From Purshia tridentata (taxonomy: Eukaryota > Streptophyta > Magnoliopsida > Rosales > Rosaceae): a DNA stretch of 46,206 nucleotides. Within the stretch, counting starts at the first letter, position 1. Each line of letters starts with the position of its first letter. Under the pieces are notes generated by a model. It was given only the letters and a program-made list of their open reading frames with translations. It did not search any database and was not told where the DNA came from. The DNA lies in assembly GCA_003254885.1 (NCBI GenBank), contig QANT01001782.1:1-46206 (forward strand). The letters are read 5' to 3'. The translations under genes were made by a program, and so were the position numbers. Shown here one piece after another: positions 24,213 through 34,447 of the stretch.

Positions 24213-24220
24213 TTTTTATA
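24213..24220 (-). promoter_or_regulatory. TATA box of PLD zeta
   Basis: The minus strand reads CTATAAAAAC, 140 bp upstream of the main AUG. It predicts transcription start near 24185-24190. Confidence 0.6.
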
Positions 24221-24310
24221 GTTCACAGTTTAAACCGGGAAAGAGGTTGAAGGTGGCTTTAGGTGACTTGTGGTGACATGGGTTTTCCCATGAAGTTTTG
24301 TTATGACAGA

Positions 24311-24320
24311 GACACGTGTC
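24311..24320. promoter_or_regulatory. G-box/ABRE palindrome upstream of PLD zeta
   Basis: gacacgtgtc is a perfect 10-bp palindrome around the cacgtg core, about 95 bp upstream of the TATA box. It is a typical bZIP/bHLH site. Confidence 0.5.
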
Positions 24321-25738
24321 AATTTAAGGTTTAGCTTAAAAGGGTGAAGTAGGCTTTGGTTGTTCATGCTTAGTTTTCATTACAGGTGTCAGCAGCTAAA
24401 CTTGAATGCATGGAGTTCCCGTGAATTTAATTAAGGGAAAATATTAGCAAACTAATTGAATTTTTTAGTGCCATTATGCTATATATGGATATATATTTGT
24501 ATTTTGAGATGGCAGTGTACCCACTGCCTTCATATTTTTAAACTAATTGGCAGAACTACACCTACATTGTCCAAAATACCCCTGAAAGATTGGGAGTCAT
24601 TGTAAACCCATTAGTTAGGAAACAGCTTAGAAACAATCCTTGTTTTATCATTTACAAGATTTCTAAGAATGAAGTTGAGGGTATTTTGGTCAATTAACAT
24701 ATGAGGTCATAGAGGGTTCATGGACTCACAAATGGAGTTGCATACGGCATAATCCCAGGGCAGCATCACTGAAAAGAATATTCATCTTTATGTGCTTTAC
24801 TGCTGCGAATATGCCAAAAAAATGATGAGATCTTCCAATAATGCCCATTGCCCAAGCATTAGCGATTGGACTTGCACATAATTACCACAATAAGGTATGA
24901 CCGTTGTTGCTGGAGATTCTATATTCCACCCTCACTAAAGGAATAATACTCTATTTTAGTCTTAAGAAAAATAAGATTAATGTTTATGTCCAACATTTTG
25001 TCGTGCACGGCTACAATATGTAAGAATTTAGATAAACTCACCAAAAATTGTAAGGTTGGTTGCGAGAACAAAAAAGATAATGTAAGGATGACCGAAAAAA
25101 AATAAAAGTTGCTTTTTATTTGATTTGACATGAAGCTCTTATTTTGAGTGTGATGCTATAATATTTTATTCATTAGAATTATAAATGCCCACGACAAGAA
25201 CTTAATAAGCAAATTAGGCATTAACATCAAAGTTTTTGGCAGAAGGTCATGTGATTTGTTTAATTATGGATGTTGACAATTTGGACAGAACTTAAAAGAT
25301 TATAATATCAAAAGACATAGCTGAGTTCCATTTCATGATTTTACTTAAACTTTGCTTGTAGAAGTGTCATTTGCTTGTATAATTTATATATTAGTCTTTT
25401 TTTGGGTTTGGTGCCACGGTTCATTTCTCAAAGTGGATGCTTTAAGCAAAACATTAATACATATAAGAAGGATGAACAAAAAAGGTTGAAAAATGACCCA
25501 ACAAGAACCATTACTCGCATATATTACAACTTTTTATGGGAAAATGAATATATCACCACAGCTTCTCCCATTTCTTCTAGGAAAAGTTATGTGTTCACAA
25601 TATGTAATAATAGCCATCTATAGATTGCCTTTGCTCCTACTTCAACTCAACAATGCTTTATAATTAAGAATATTAACATCAGAACACATGATAAAGGTAA
25701 ACCAACTAGGATTGATTGAGCGCGAGCCAAATACTTCT
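24321..25738. other. PLD zeta promoter and 3' flank of the TPR gene
   Basis: Apart from the listed promoter motifs nothing is recognised; the open frames are short and without domains. Confidence 0.45.
24776..24814. promoter_or_regulatory. paired P1BS module upstream of PLD zeta (EZ2-like)
   Basis: gaatattc (24776-24783) and gaatatgc (24807-24814) both match GNATATNC with a 23-bp gap, about 705-740 bp upstream of the AUG. The Arabidopsis PLDZ2 promoter has a low-phosphate enhancer (EZ2) with two P1BS sites at a comparable distance. This is the likely counterpart and supports zeta 2 identity. Confidence 0.55.
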
Positions 25739-28048
25739 TCAATCGGACCTCCAATTTCGACAAAGACAGTGAACTTTGGCAAGAGAAGCCATATAATCAT
25801 CAGATCTGGCATCAGCATGGAAATTGGATTTATATTATTGAACTGTTCATTAACTGCTAAGCTAAACAATTAGTTTGAACTTCAAACCTTTGTCCATACT
25901 GAGACTGGCATGCAGCAAGGATATGAAGTTTGGCTGCATCAGGTTTCTTCTGCAATGGGTGAAAAATAGCTAGTCAGCAATCACAGCAGGTTTCTTCTGC
26001 AATGAAGTTCCTTTATACCCATAAATCCTCAGTGAACTTTCAATATTTTTTCAGGAACACTCAGATTCAGTTGAGATACAACATGTGACACCAAAAGAAC
26101 ATCTGAGAGATTTCTTATAGTTTGAAACAAACCTGAGATTCATAATAGAGTCCAGCATATAGTGAAGCGTAGAAATAATCACTTTCACGGCCATTTGAAA
26201 ACGCAGCAACAAGCTAGGCATTAAGATAAATCACTTGAGTCAGAGGAAATTCTTGGTATTAATGCAACTAGGCAGACCTATATAAGAAACAGAAAATTAT
26301 CTGAAGACCATTAGGTTAGATGCCTCTTAAAGGGTCTGCACTTTATAGTACAAAGAATATATGGGAAAAGATATCAAATGAGTTCTTAAAACAATTTTCA
26401 GTTATTCAAATTAACCTCCTGCTGAGAAATGGTCCAAAGGCATGAGTGTTTACAAAGGAAAACATGAAGCAGAACAGAATTGCACTCTCAACATCTCATA
26501 TGAATTGATAAAAGCCAACCCATACTCAAACCGAGAGGGAATGATAATATATTGGGAGGTGCAAATAAATGAAATGCCTTTTTAACCTTACGAACTACAC
26601 AACTTGCTCGAATAAGAAATGGTTTGGTCAAAGAATAAAAGTTTCACTCAACACCTTTTCTGGATCACCACCATCTTTAAACATGTTATAGGCTGCTAGC
26701 ATGACAGGTCTTGGATCTCGGCCAACCTGCATTAATCTATTATGCAGTTAGAAGAATTTTATTGACGTTTTCACTCAATACAAGAGAGCAAAAAGCAATT
26801 CAAATAATGTCAGCTAGAATAATAAATTTCCTATAAGATACACTTAGTTATGTAAAAGACACTGGTTAAAAGTTTAAAGCCTAATTTAACTTCATCAATA
26901 ATCTTCCTCAGATAAATCTTTTTGTAACATGTTGGCACAAATACGTTCCGAGTATGCATCAGCAACCTTCCTATTCATGATAATGTTCCTTGGTATCAGT
27001 AACTTGCCTCAAGAAATTGTTCCCTTGCTTCATTAGTTCCATATAATTGAGCTTCACAGAGAAAGCACCAAATGGATTCCTCTGTATCATTTGGATTCTG
27101 GGCAACATCTAATCGGAACTGCTCTGCCCCTTCTTCAAACCTGTGCATAAAAGATACCCAGTTTAATCCTTGACATGTCTCTTAAGTCTTAACCAAATCA
27201 ATTTTTAACATTTAGCCCTCAGTTTGGGTGGAAATAGAATGCAGTAACAAAAACAAAACAAAATTTTGAGCATCATGCATTCTGTTAATGTTTTTTCCTG
27301 TAAAATCTAGGCTAAAGTGATACACTATTCATTTTTCTGTAAATGTAATTCTTCGTGCTTCAAAATTTGAACATTAACCTTTGTATTTCTACATTTTCTC
27401 AGCACCCAAAAAAAACATATGGAAATAAGAGCCATCAAAGAACTAGTACCTATCAAGATAGTAAAGTGATAGCCCCCTTTGCCAAAGATCTGATAACAAT
27501 ACTATGTAACTTAATTCAACAAATAATATCCCAAAAACCACCAAAAAGAAAAAAACTTGGTCAAGAACTATATAGACTTACATGCCTTCTGGCGAGGATC
27601 CAACTCAATTGCCTTATCAAATTCTGCCAAAGACCCTGAAACATCACCCTTAACAATAACAAAGCTGTAAACTTCTAATACCAAACTATGAGAAGAGGCA
27701 ACACTATATGTAACGTAAAGCAGAATTTACCTTCCTAAAGAGTAGCATTCCACTTCGAATTGCGGCAATGGCTTCACGGGGATTGTTACCGCCAGTTATA
27801 GCATCCCAGATGCCAGAAACTGAAGGTAGGAACATTCTTCTGGTGCTATAGAACTGTGAGTTCGTGCAGTTTTTGAATGAAAATGGTGGTGAAGGGGTTA
27901 TATAGTTGTTAGTTACTGAAGTAATTGTGCTGAAGAAGAGTGAGCTATTGTGGGTTTTGAATGAAACTGAAGGGGAGGTCATGAATGGAGTGTATTGTGA
28001 GGAGGGGGACATGGAAATGGTGGGTTTGAGGTTGTCGGTCATAGCCAT
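25739..28048 (-). CDS. TPR-like protein, probably plastid targeted (At3g05625 type)
   Basis: Eight exons: 28048-27731, 27648-27582, 27489-27450, 27140-27008, 26726-26655, 26213-26133, 25949-25888, 25805-25739; 840 nt, 279 residues, every phase closing. The first 75 residues are rich in Ser, Thr and Asn and poor in acidic residues, like a chloroplast transit peptide. Residues about 85-279 form tetratricopeptide helices: EAIAAIRSGMLLFRKGDVSG, then EFDKAIELDPRQKAYLWQRG, then EGAEQFRLDVAQNP, and a conserved tail with YFYASLYAGLYYESQ and AKLHILAACQS. TPRs bind partner proteins; the partner is not known to me. A 40-bp microexon and a GC-AG intron after exon 4 explain why open frames alone fail to show the gene. 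The homologue lies next to PLD zeta 2 in Arabidopsis, as here. Confidence 0.88.
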
Positions 28049-29303
28049 GGAGGAAAAAGAGGCAATGGGTATATGAGAAATTTGAGTTTCAGAGTAGAAG
28101 TGGAAAATTGATTGAGATTTGAGATTAATGGGTCACTCAATTTCGATGGGTTTGTGCAAAGCTCTGGACCTGCGGTTAGAATGAAGGATAAGGCGCCAAA
28201 AGCCAGCTGAGTACGTGATACACTAATACACACACACACACACACACAAGGATTGTCAGCCGTGAATTTTTCAATTTTACTTTATCGAGTCTTCAACTTA
28301 TTTTCTTCCTAGCCAAAAAAAAAGTGTTGTTTTTGTAAGATTGATTTATAAGTCGGTTCAATTTTTTCTCTTCTTTTAGACTAATATCTTAATACTTTTT
28401 TATTTTTGATTAAAGTCCAAAAATATTATTCATATATTTTTAATATATTTAAAAATGTTTAATATTATCCTAAAACTAATGATATGTAAATCTTAATATT
28501 ATCCTAGTATTATCATAATATTATTCTAATTGTATATTATTTTAATATTATAATATTATATTATATATCCTAATTAATATTATCATATTATTCTACAATT
28601 AATTATGAGATTTAATTGTACCAAACAAACGATTGACTCTGATTTGTAAATACCTTTTAATTGTACCAATCAATCGATTGGCTCTAGTTTGTCGGCTTTT
28701 ATATTATGATTTAGTTCTAGAATTTTGGGATCCGCCCAAAATCCCAGAGCTAAATTCTAACATAACGCCTCTATCCAACCCATTCTATACCCTAGGAGGG
28801 GAAGTGAAAAGATGAGATTTATCCTCAAAACTCAGGAAATGAAGCAGCTCGAATAAATATATATATATATACCAACGCAAATATTGGTACAATTAAAATG
28901 TACTTATATATATATATTTTTCTCTTACTTGTTTGATTATTTTTTATGAGTTAATATATATTTTTTATTATATAATATAAACGGATATTATCATTTATTA
29001 TTTCAAGTTAAAAAATATAAAACTAGATAATCTTGAATGTTTTAATTAAAAATGTCTGAATAAATATTATCTTTCATAATTTTTAAAATTAATTCATATT
29101 GATTATCTTAATTTTAAGAGATAATATGAGTTAAAATTTTAAAAAGTCTATTTTTTGGACCTCAGTCTAAAAAATTGGATTTAGATATTAATTTAAATTT
29201 CTATATGGTTTTAGTCTGAATGACCCTTCAAAGTTGGATCTATTTCTAATTATTCCTTTTTGTAATTTGTTTTGATTGGGCTGGCCTGCCTCTTCATGTT
29301 GCG
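28049..29303. other. TPR-gene promoter and AT-rich intergenic DNA
   Basis: Contains the CA microsatellite (28228-28248), a long run of taatattat-like sequence (28440-28600) and two similar 34-bp words beginning aattgtacca at about 28614 and 28658. No gene was seen. Confidence 0.45.
28228..28248. repeat. (AC)n microsatellite
   Basis: About ten uninterrupted AC units, 180 bp upstream of the TPR start codon, near the expected transcription start. Confidence 0.95.
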
Positions 29304-29993
29304 CCCAACTTTCGATTAGGTGTAGTTTTTCAAAGTCCACGGAGCCTTTTACAAAAAAAAAAATATATAAAAATAATACATAACGAATTGGTGAGCTCGG
29401 AGATTCTATTAAGGTGTTCACATTTTGGTTAAGGTCGACTCATAGTGGGGACCTATAGACATCTCCTTTTTCCTAACAACAATTTGGACCCTTGGAAGGT
29501 GCATTTTGAGGTTTAGGTTGCATTATGTAACTTACCCAACTTTCGATTAGGTGTAGTTTTTCAAAGTCCATGATGCCTTTTACAAATAAAAAATGTAAAA
29601 ATAATACACAACGAATTGGTGGGCTTGGATATTCTGTTAAGGCGTTCACATTTTGATTAAGGTCGACTCATAGTGGGGAGCTATTGCCATCTCCTTTTTC
29701 CTAACAACAATTTAGACCCTTGGAAGGTGCGTTTCGAGGTTTAGGTTGCATAATGTAACTTACCCAACTTTCGATTAGGTGTAGTTTTTCAAAGTCCATG
29801 ATGCCTTTTACAAAAAAAAAATGTGAAAATAATACATTGCGAATTGGTAGACTCGAATATTCTGTTAAGGTGTTCACATTTTGATTAAGGTCGACTCATA
29901 GTGGACACCTATTGACATTTCCTTTTTCCTAACAACAATTTGGACCCTTGAAAGGTGCTTTTTGAGGTTTAGGTTGGATAATGTAACTTACCC
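29304..29993. repeat. three tandem copies of a 230-bp repeat
   Basis: Units begin cccaactttcgattaggtg at 29304, 29535 and 29763 (periods 231 and 228 bp) and run to about 29993. They include a variable A-run after ccttttac and the constant block ggtcgactcatagtgg. Copies differ by scattered substitutions and small indels. No coding frame is shared. Confidence 0.9.
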
Positions 29994-30792
29994 ACCTAAA
30001 AAGAAAATGCTCACCTCATTATTAGACACCCTTATCCTAACTTGACCCACAATTTTTAGGGGCCTCCAATGTAGGATTGAGATTCTTTGCCCTTCATTAT
30101 CAATAGTCAACCCCTACCTTAACTTACATACCATTTGGGATGAGTGGCTTCGGATTTAGAGAATTATTAGTTAATAATATATAACTAAAGTCTTTAATTA
30201 AACTATTATAATATACATATATGGTATGATTTTCTAGAGCAGATGACCACATTTTTTCTTTTTTGCGGATTTTCAATATCAATCCATCGACAAGGACTTT
30301 GATATCTTGATAATGTATTTTTATAATTGGCAATGGCTACAAGTTACTTTCTTCGTCTTTTTTACTTTGTTTTTTAATGAATTTATCACTACATAATTTA
30401 ACATCATATGTTGAAAAATAAGCTTAAAAAAAAGAAAGAGTCCTTTTAACATTGGGGTCCCGTGTTGAGCGGATGCATAGCGTAGCCAGAACCAGCTCTT
30501 TATTATTGTTCTCATAATGTGTTCACACTTCACGGTTGAGTTAGATCATCATGTTGTCATGATATTTGACCAGAACCTACAATATGTTCACTTCATAATG
30601 TTGTCATGAATCTCATGACTTTGACCGCATCCAGAAAAGGAAATGTGGTCATATTGACGATATCAATGGACATGACCCCCTAATTTTTACAAAAAAATAA
30701 AAACATATTAATATAGTATAAATACATATGGTTCCATGAAGACATTATCAAACTATAATTGAACTACAATCTCCAGCTGATTTCTCAGAGAA
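29994..30792. other. intergenic DNA and promoter of the F-box gene
   Basis: AT-rich; no gene is supported. A TATA box (tataaata, 30717-30724) lies 69 bp upstream of the F-box start codon. Confidence 0.45.
30717..30724 (+). promoter_or_regulatory. TATA box of the F-box/PP2-B gene
   Basis: gtataaatac at 69 bp upstream of the ATG predicts a short leader of about 40-45 nt. Confidence 0.55.
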
Positions 30793-32456
30793 ATGAATTT
30801 GGATGAGTTGCCTCAAGACTGCTTTGCACACATTCTATCACTTACATCTCCTGCAGATGCATGTCGTTGCTCCTTGGTTTCGCTGTCGTTTCGTTCTATG
30901 GCTGATATGGATAGAGTATGGGAGATGTTTTTGCCATCAGGTCTTTCAGAAATTCTGTCCAGATTAGTGACTCCAATGAATTATTCCTCCAGCAAAGACT
31001 TGTTTATCAGCTTGTGCACTCCAAATCTAATCGATGCTGGTAGGAAGGTGATTAGCTTCAATTATTGATTAATTGCATTTACTGATTATCAATCAATTCA
31101 TAGAATTTTATTTATAAACAATTAAAACTTTAAATTGTTTAGTAGATTTGTGCATTACATTGTGTATCATATCACAAATAGAAGTGGATTTTGATACGCA
31201 ATGTATTATAAAAGTGTGGTACAAATAACATTATTCATTTTAGACTATTGAATTTAAAAATCAAGGGCAAGTAAGAGGAGGAAAAAATTGAAAATTGATG
31301 AGTTAAGATTGCCTATGCATTATATTATTGGTCAAATATATTAACTATATATATAGGCATATATATATATAGGGTCTATATTGGTCCAATATTTGGCTAA
31401 ACATTAATGCATTTGCAGCCTCTGGCAATAAATCAAGAGAGAATGCATGCATCACACATGTATAACAAAGTTGCTTTTGTATTAACAGGCGGTGGATCAA
31501 ATATGAATTTTTTAGATAGAAAAATTCATATTTGTTTCACTGCCTGCCGATGCACTAGTAGCTTTAGAATGCTTTAGCAGCTTTACCACGCTTATATATT
31601 AATAAATTAAATATATTTATTTAAGTCAATATCCTCATTGTATAATCAACAAAGGCCTTGTTTGGTTAAACTTTTGATGGTTTTTTTTTTCTTTTTTCTT
31701 GTTCTGAAAGACATGATATGAATATAATATCAATCAATCCCAATAATAGTTTCCTGATGGATATGAATGGCACAGATGTTATCAATAGAGAAATCAACAG
31801 GTAAAAAATGTTACATGTTAAGTGCAAGGGATCTTTCAATTACATGGGCATGCAATCCTCTCTATTGGACTTGGAAACCTCACCCTCAATCAAGGTTAAT
31901 TAATTTGCACTACTCCAATAGACTATAGTCATACCCTTATATCTAATTTTGTGACCCTTTTAAGTATTAATTCAGATTTGCAGAGGTTGCTGAACTCAGA
32001 ACCATCTGGTGGCTGGAAATAAATGGCACAATGAACACTCGAATACTATCACCAGAAACTGTTTATAGGGCATATCTTATTGCCAAGTTGGCTGACCGAG
32101 CATATGGGTTGGACTCTTTACCTTGTGAGGTTTCACTTGAACTTGGTAGTTCCAAGTCACAAGGTACAGTCTACTTGAGTACTACTAATCTCCATGGAAG
32201 CAGGAAGCAAGCTCATTCTTTAGAAACACATGAACCTTTTCGGAACCGAAAACGAACATATTCGAAAGGAGATGATGGCCGAGGAGGCAGCATTTGTGAG
32301 CGCAAAGATGGGTGGATGGAGATTGAGCTGGGGAGGTTTTACAATGATGGGTGTGATGATCATAAGGATGTGAAGATGAGCCTAAAAGAAGTGAAGGGTG
32401 TGCACCTTAAAGCTGGCCTTATTGTTGAGGGAATTGAGCTTAGGCCAAAAAATTGA
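30793..32456 (+). CDS. PP2B: F-box protein PP2-B type (phloem-protein-2 lectin domain)
   Basis: Three exons: 30793-31047, 31776-31894, 31976-32456; 855 nt, 284 residues, GT-AG throughout. Residues 2-45 (LDELPQDCFAHILSLTSPAD) are an F-box that binds SKP1/ASK and makes the protein the substrate receptor of an SCF ubiquitin ligase. Residues about 85-284 are a PP2/Nictaba-like domain: GKKCYMLSARDLSITW, YWTWKPHPQSRFAEVAELR, a DGWMEIELGRF block and VKGVHLKAGLIVEGIELRPK at the end. These domains can bind N-glycans, so the likely targets are glycoproteins; one Arabidopsis relative (VBF) is used by Agrobacterium during infection. The short second exon was found by frame and family match. The first intron (728 bp) holds a long hairpin. 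Confidence 0.93.
31486..31546. repeat. intronic foldback: 27-bp inverted arms, 7-base loop
   Basis: Arms 31486-31512 and 31520-31546 pair at 24 of 27 positions; the inner 15 bp (caaatatgaattttt) pair perfectly. It lies in intron 1 of the F-box gene. Confidence 0.8.
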
Positions 32457-33007
32457 GGGAAATTTGACAAATTTGTCAAAACTAGTGTCATTTTCTGTGG
32501 TTAATATGTGGAAGCATCTGCTTACAAAATTGTTCCATTTCTTTTTGTAGTGGAGTACGATTCTTCTATTTTTTGTGTGGATGGTTCAATTTGCGAATTA
32601 CAGTGGCATAATTTTCGCTTTTTCATTCTTAATAAATTGTTTTTTGGGTTCTGAAATTAACTTCATAAACAAGAGCCCAACGGCCCAAGCAACTAGGCTG
32701 ACTCTAGCCCAAACTAAAGAAGAGAAGCCCACAAAGGGTAGAAAAAAGTCCAAGAGTCTCAACTCTCAATGGAACCCAGAAGCTTGAGCTTTGAAGAACG
32801 AAATAGTAAGCATCTTTCAATTGTCTGAGAAATAAAGATCTTAAAAACTAAGTATATGAGATTAATCATCGAAGACAGCAGAGATAATAAAGAATTAACG
32901 ATGAAGAAGAGCATTACCTCCTAGAAAATTAGGAAAAAAAACTAAATATTATTGCCATTAATACATCATTAGAAAATGAAAACGAACATGAAAGAGAGAA
33001 TGCTAAG
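32457..33007. other. intergenic, with a Site II cluster
   Basis: The F-box 3' UTR, then AGCCCA/GGCCCA motifs (32670-32735, at least four), which are Site II sites in inverse orientation. An ATG-led 12-codon stretch with a good GTAAGC donor follows at 32769-32806 (MEPRSLSFEERN), but no second exon was found, so no gene is called. Confidence 0.35.
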
Positions 33008-33092
33008 TTGGCTCAGATTTCTGTGAACAAAGCCTGATCCTTGACCACAAAAGGTCTCATAGAGCTGGGATTATCACAATCATCATTGCAAA
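33008..33092 (-). ncRNA. candidate box C/D snoRNA
   Basis: On the minus strand, box C AATGATGA (33087-33080) and box D CTGA (33016-33013) enclose about 60 nt. A short end stem (TTGC/GCCAA) flanks the boxes, a weak C'-like TATGAGA lies in the middle, and a small GACC/GGTC hairpin follows it. The length of about 85 nt is normal. Box C/D RNAs guide 2'-O-methylation of rRNA or snRNA. The guide would be the bases just 5' of box D (TGTTCACAGAAAT); I could not match its target from memory. The upstream telo-box and Site II motifs are the usual promoter of plant snoRNA genes, which raises confidence. No D' box is clear. Confidence 0.5.
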
Positions 33093-33224
33093 AAATATGA
33101 TAATAATGATTAAAAATAAAAACCCCCATCGGAATTTCGAAAAATCATTGAAAATTGGAGAGAAAACAAGTTAGAAAGAGACGGCTATTGTTTCCTAATC
33201 CTGGATGAGGAAGAAGAGAGTCTG

Positions 33225-33345
33225 CTAGGGTTCCTTAAGAAGGCACTCAGGTTTTTCTAAATTCCAACTATGGCCCCAAACATTGCACAAATTACAAATT
33301 TTACCCGGCAAAGGAGACTAATGGGCCTTGGCCCAAATCCAGTGA
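33225..33345 (-). promoter_or_regulatory. telo-box plus Site II promoter of the candidate snoRNA
   Basis: On the minus strand a double Site II (TTTGGGCCAAGGCCCATT, about 33340-33321) is followed by a telo-box (AACCCTAG, 33232-33225). This pair marks promoters of plant snoRNA and ribosomal-protein genes. No ribosomal protein is encoded downstream on the minus strand, only the box C/D candidate 135 bp further on. Confidence 0.5.
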
Positions 33346-34447
33346 AACGTAAACTCAGTATTAGTTGTATTGGAATAGTTGAGGGCCTTGAGGCTACTCC
33401 ACACGTACTGTTCATATTGCAAGCACCAAAGTGCGATGTGAATGAGTCTATAAACAATCATCGTCTGATATTATATTTCATAGTGATTCCCACGCTGGCC
33501 AATCAGCAAGTTTCATGATATTATTTTCCCTGGAAACTCCTTTTGTCTAACAAGTTGTGAATACATAAATAAATATTCTCACTTAATCTACAGAATATAA
33601 AATTCTACCTCTCTACTCTACCTAACATTTTCTATCAAAAAGACAAAATAGAAAACCTTAAAACGCTATATACAATGTTAAATATACATGTGATATCTGA
33701 CAGTCCGAGTCCAATCCGACTCACCCAAAACCTAAAGTGAGCATATATGATCAATGTATAATTATAAAATTAATTCAGTGCACTTTTTTTAGACAGACAT
33801 AACTAATTATTAAACTACTACTTAATGCATGCATGGTCCGCCATCGTACCAAACTTGTATACGTAGAGGAGCAGCTGAAATTATTTGGGCAGTTGTGATA
33901 AAAAATAAAAAGCAGAAAAAAATAATGAGCAAAAGAGAAGAAAAGCTGAACAAAAGAAAAAAAAAGTGAAGATGAAGAGAGCTATTCACTCTTCTTTTAC
34001 AAGAATCTGATCGATGAAACCCATCTACACTCTTTTCAAGCTTTTCTTACAAAACTTCCAAATTAATTGTGTTGTTATTTTTGGTTGATAATATGTAGCT
34101 CTCAAACAATGAAATGGTGCTTTGATAGGTTCAAATTAATTAGATAGTTTATTTTAATATATATATATATATACACTCACATATATAAAAAGCATGTAAT
34201 GATTAAAGGCATAGAATCATCCAAGGCCTTCTTCTACAGCTTCTTGTTTCCGCCACCTCTGCACCTGAAAATCTTAATCAAATTCTCGCCACCTGTCTCT
34301 CAACTTTCCCACGTAAACACCCTCACACTCTTTTCTTTTTGTCGTTTCTCGTATTATATTCTCTCTGTTCCTCGGACAAAATATGATCAAGTGCTTTATA
34401 ATCCAATCTCTCACTCACTCCGACTCCTCTCTCACTCTCACCACGAC
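33346..34447. other. intergenic region and DUF1399 gene leader
   Basis: No gene was seen. An (AT)n run lies at 34157-34172 and a TATA-like tatataaaa at 34182-34190, which predicts transcription start near 34215 and a 230-nt CT-rich leader. Confidence 0.4.

Noticed and set aside
23912..24226. 104-residue minus frame reaching upstream of the PLD zeta TATA box
   Set aside because: It begins with GTG and overlaps the TATA box; only the part from the AUG at 24115 is plausible as an upstream ORF.
32769..32806. Short ATG exon with GTAAGC donor after a Site II cluster
   Set aside because: Twelve codons only; no second exon or family match was found, so a gene cannot be supported.
33270..33518. 82-residue plus-strand frame
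   Set aside because: It overlaps the Site II promoter motifs and has no recognisable domain.
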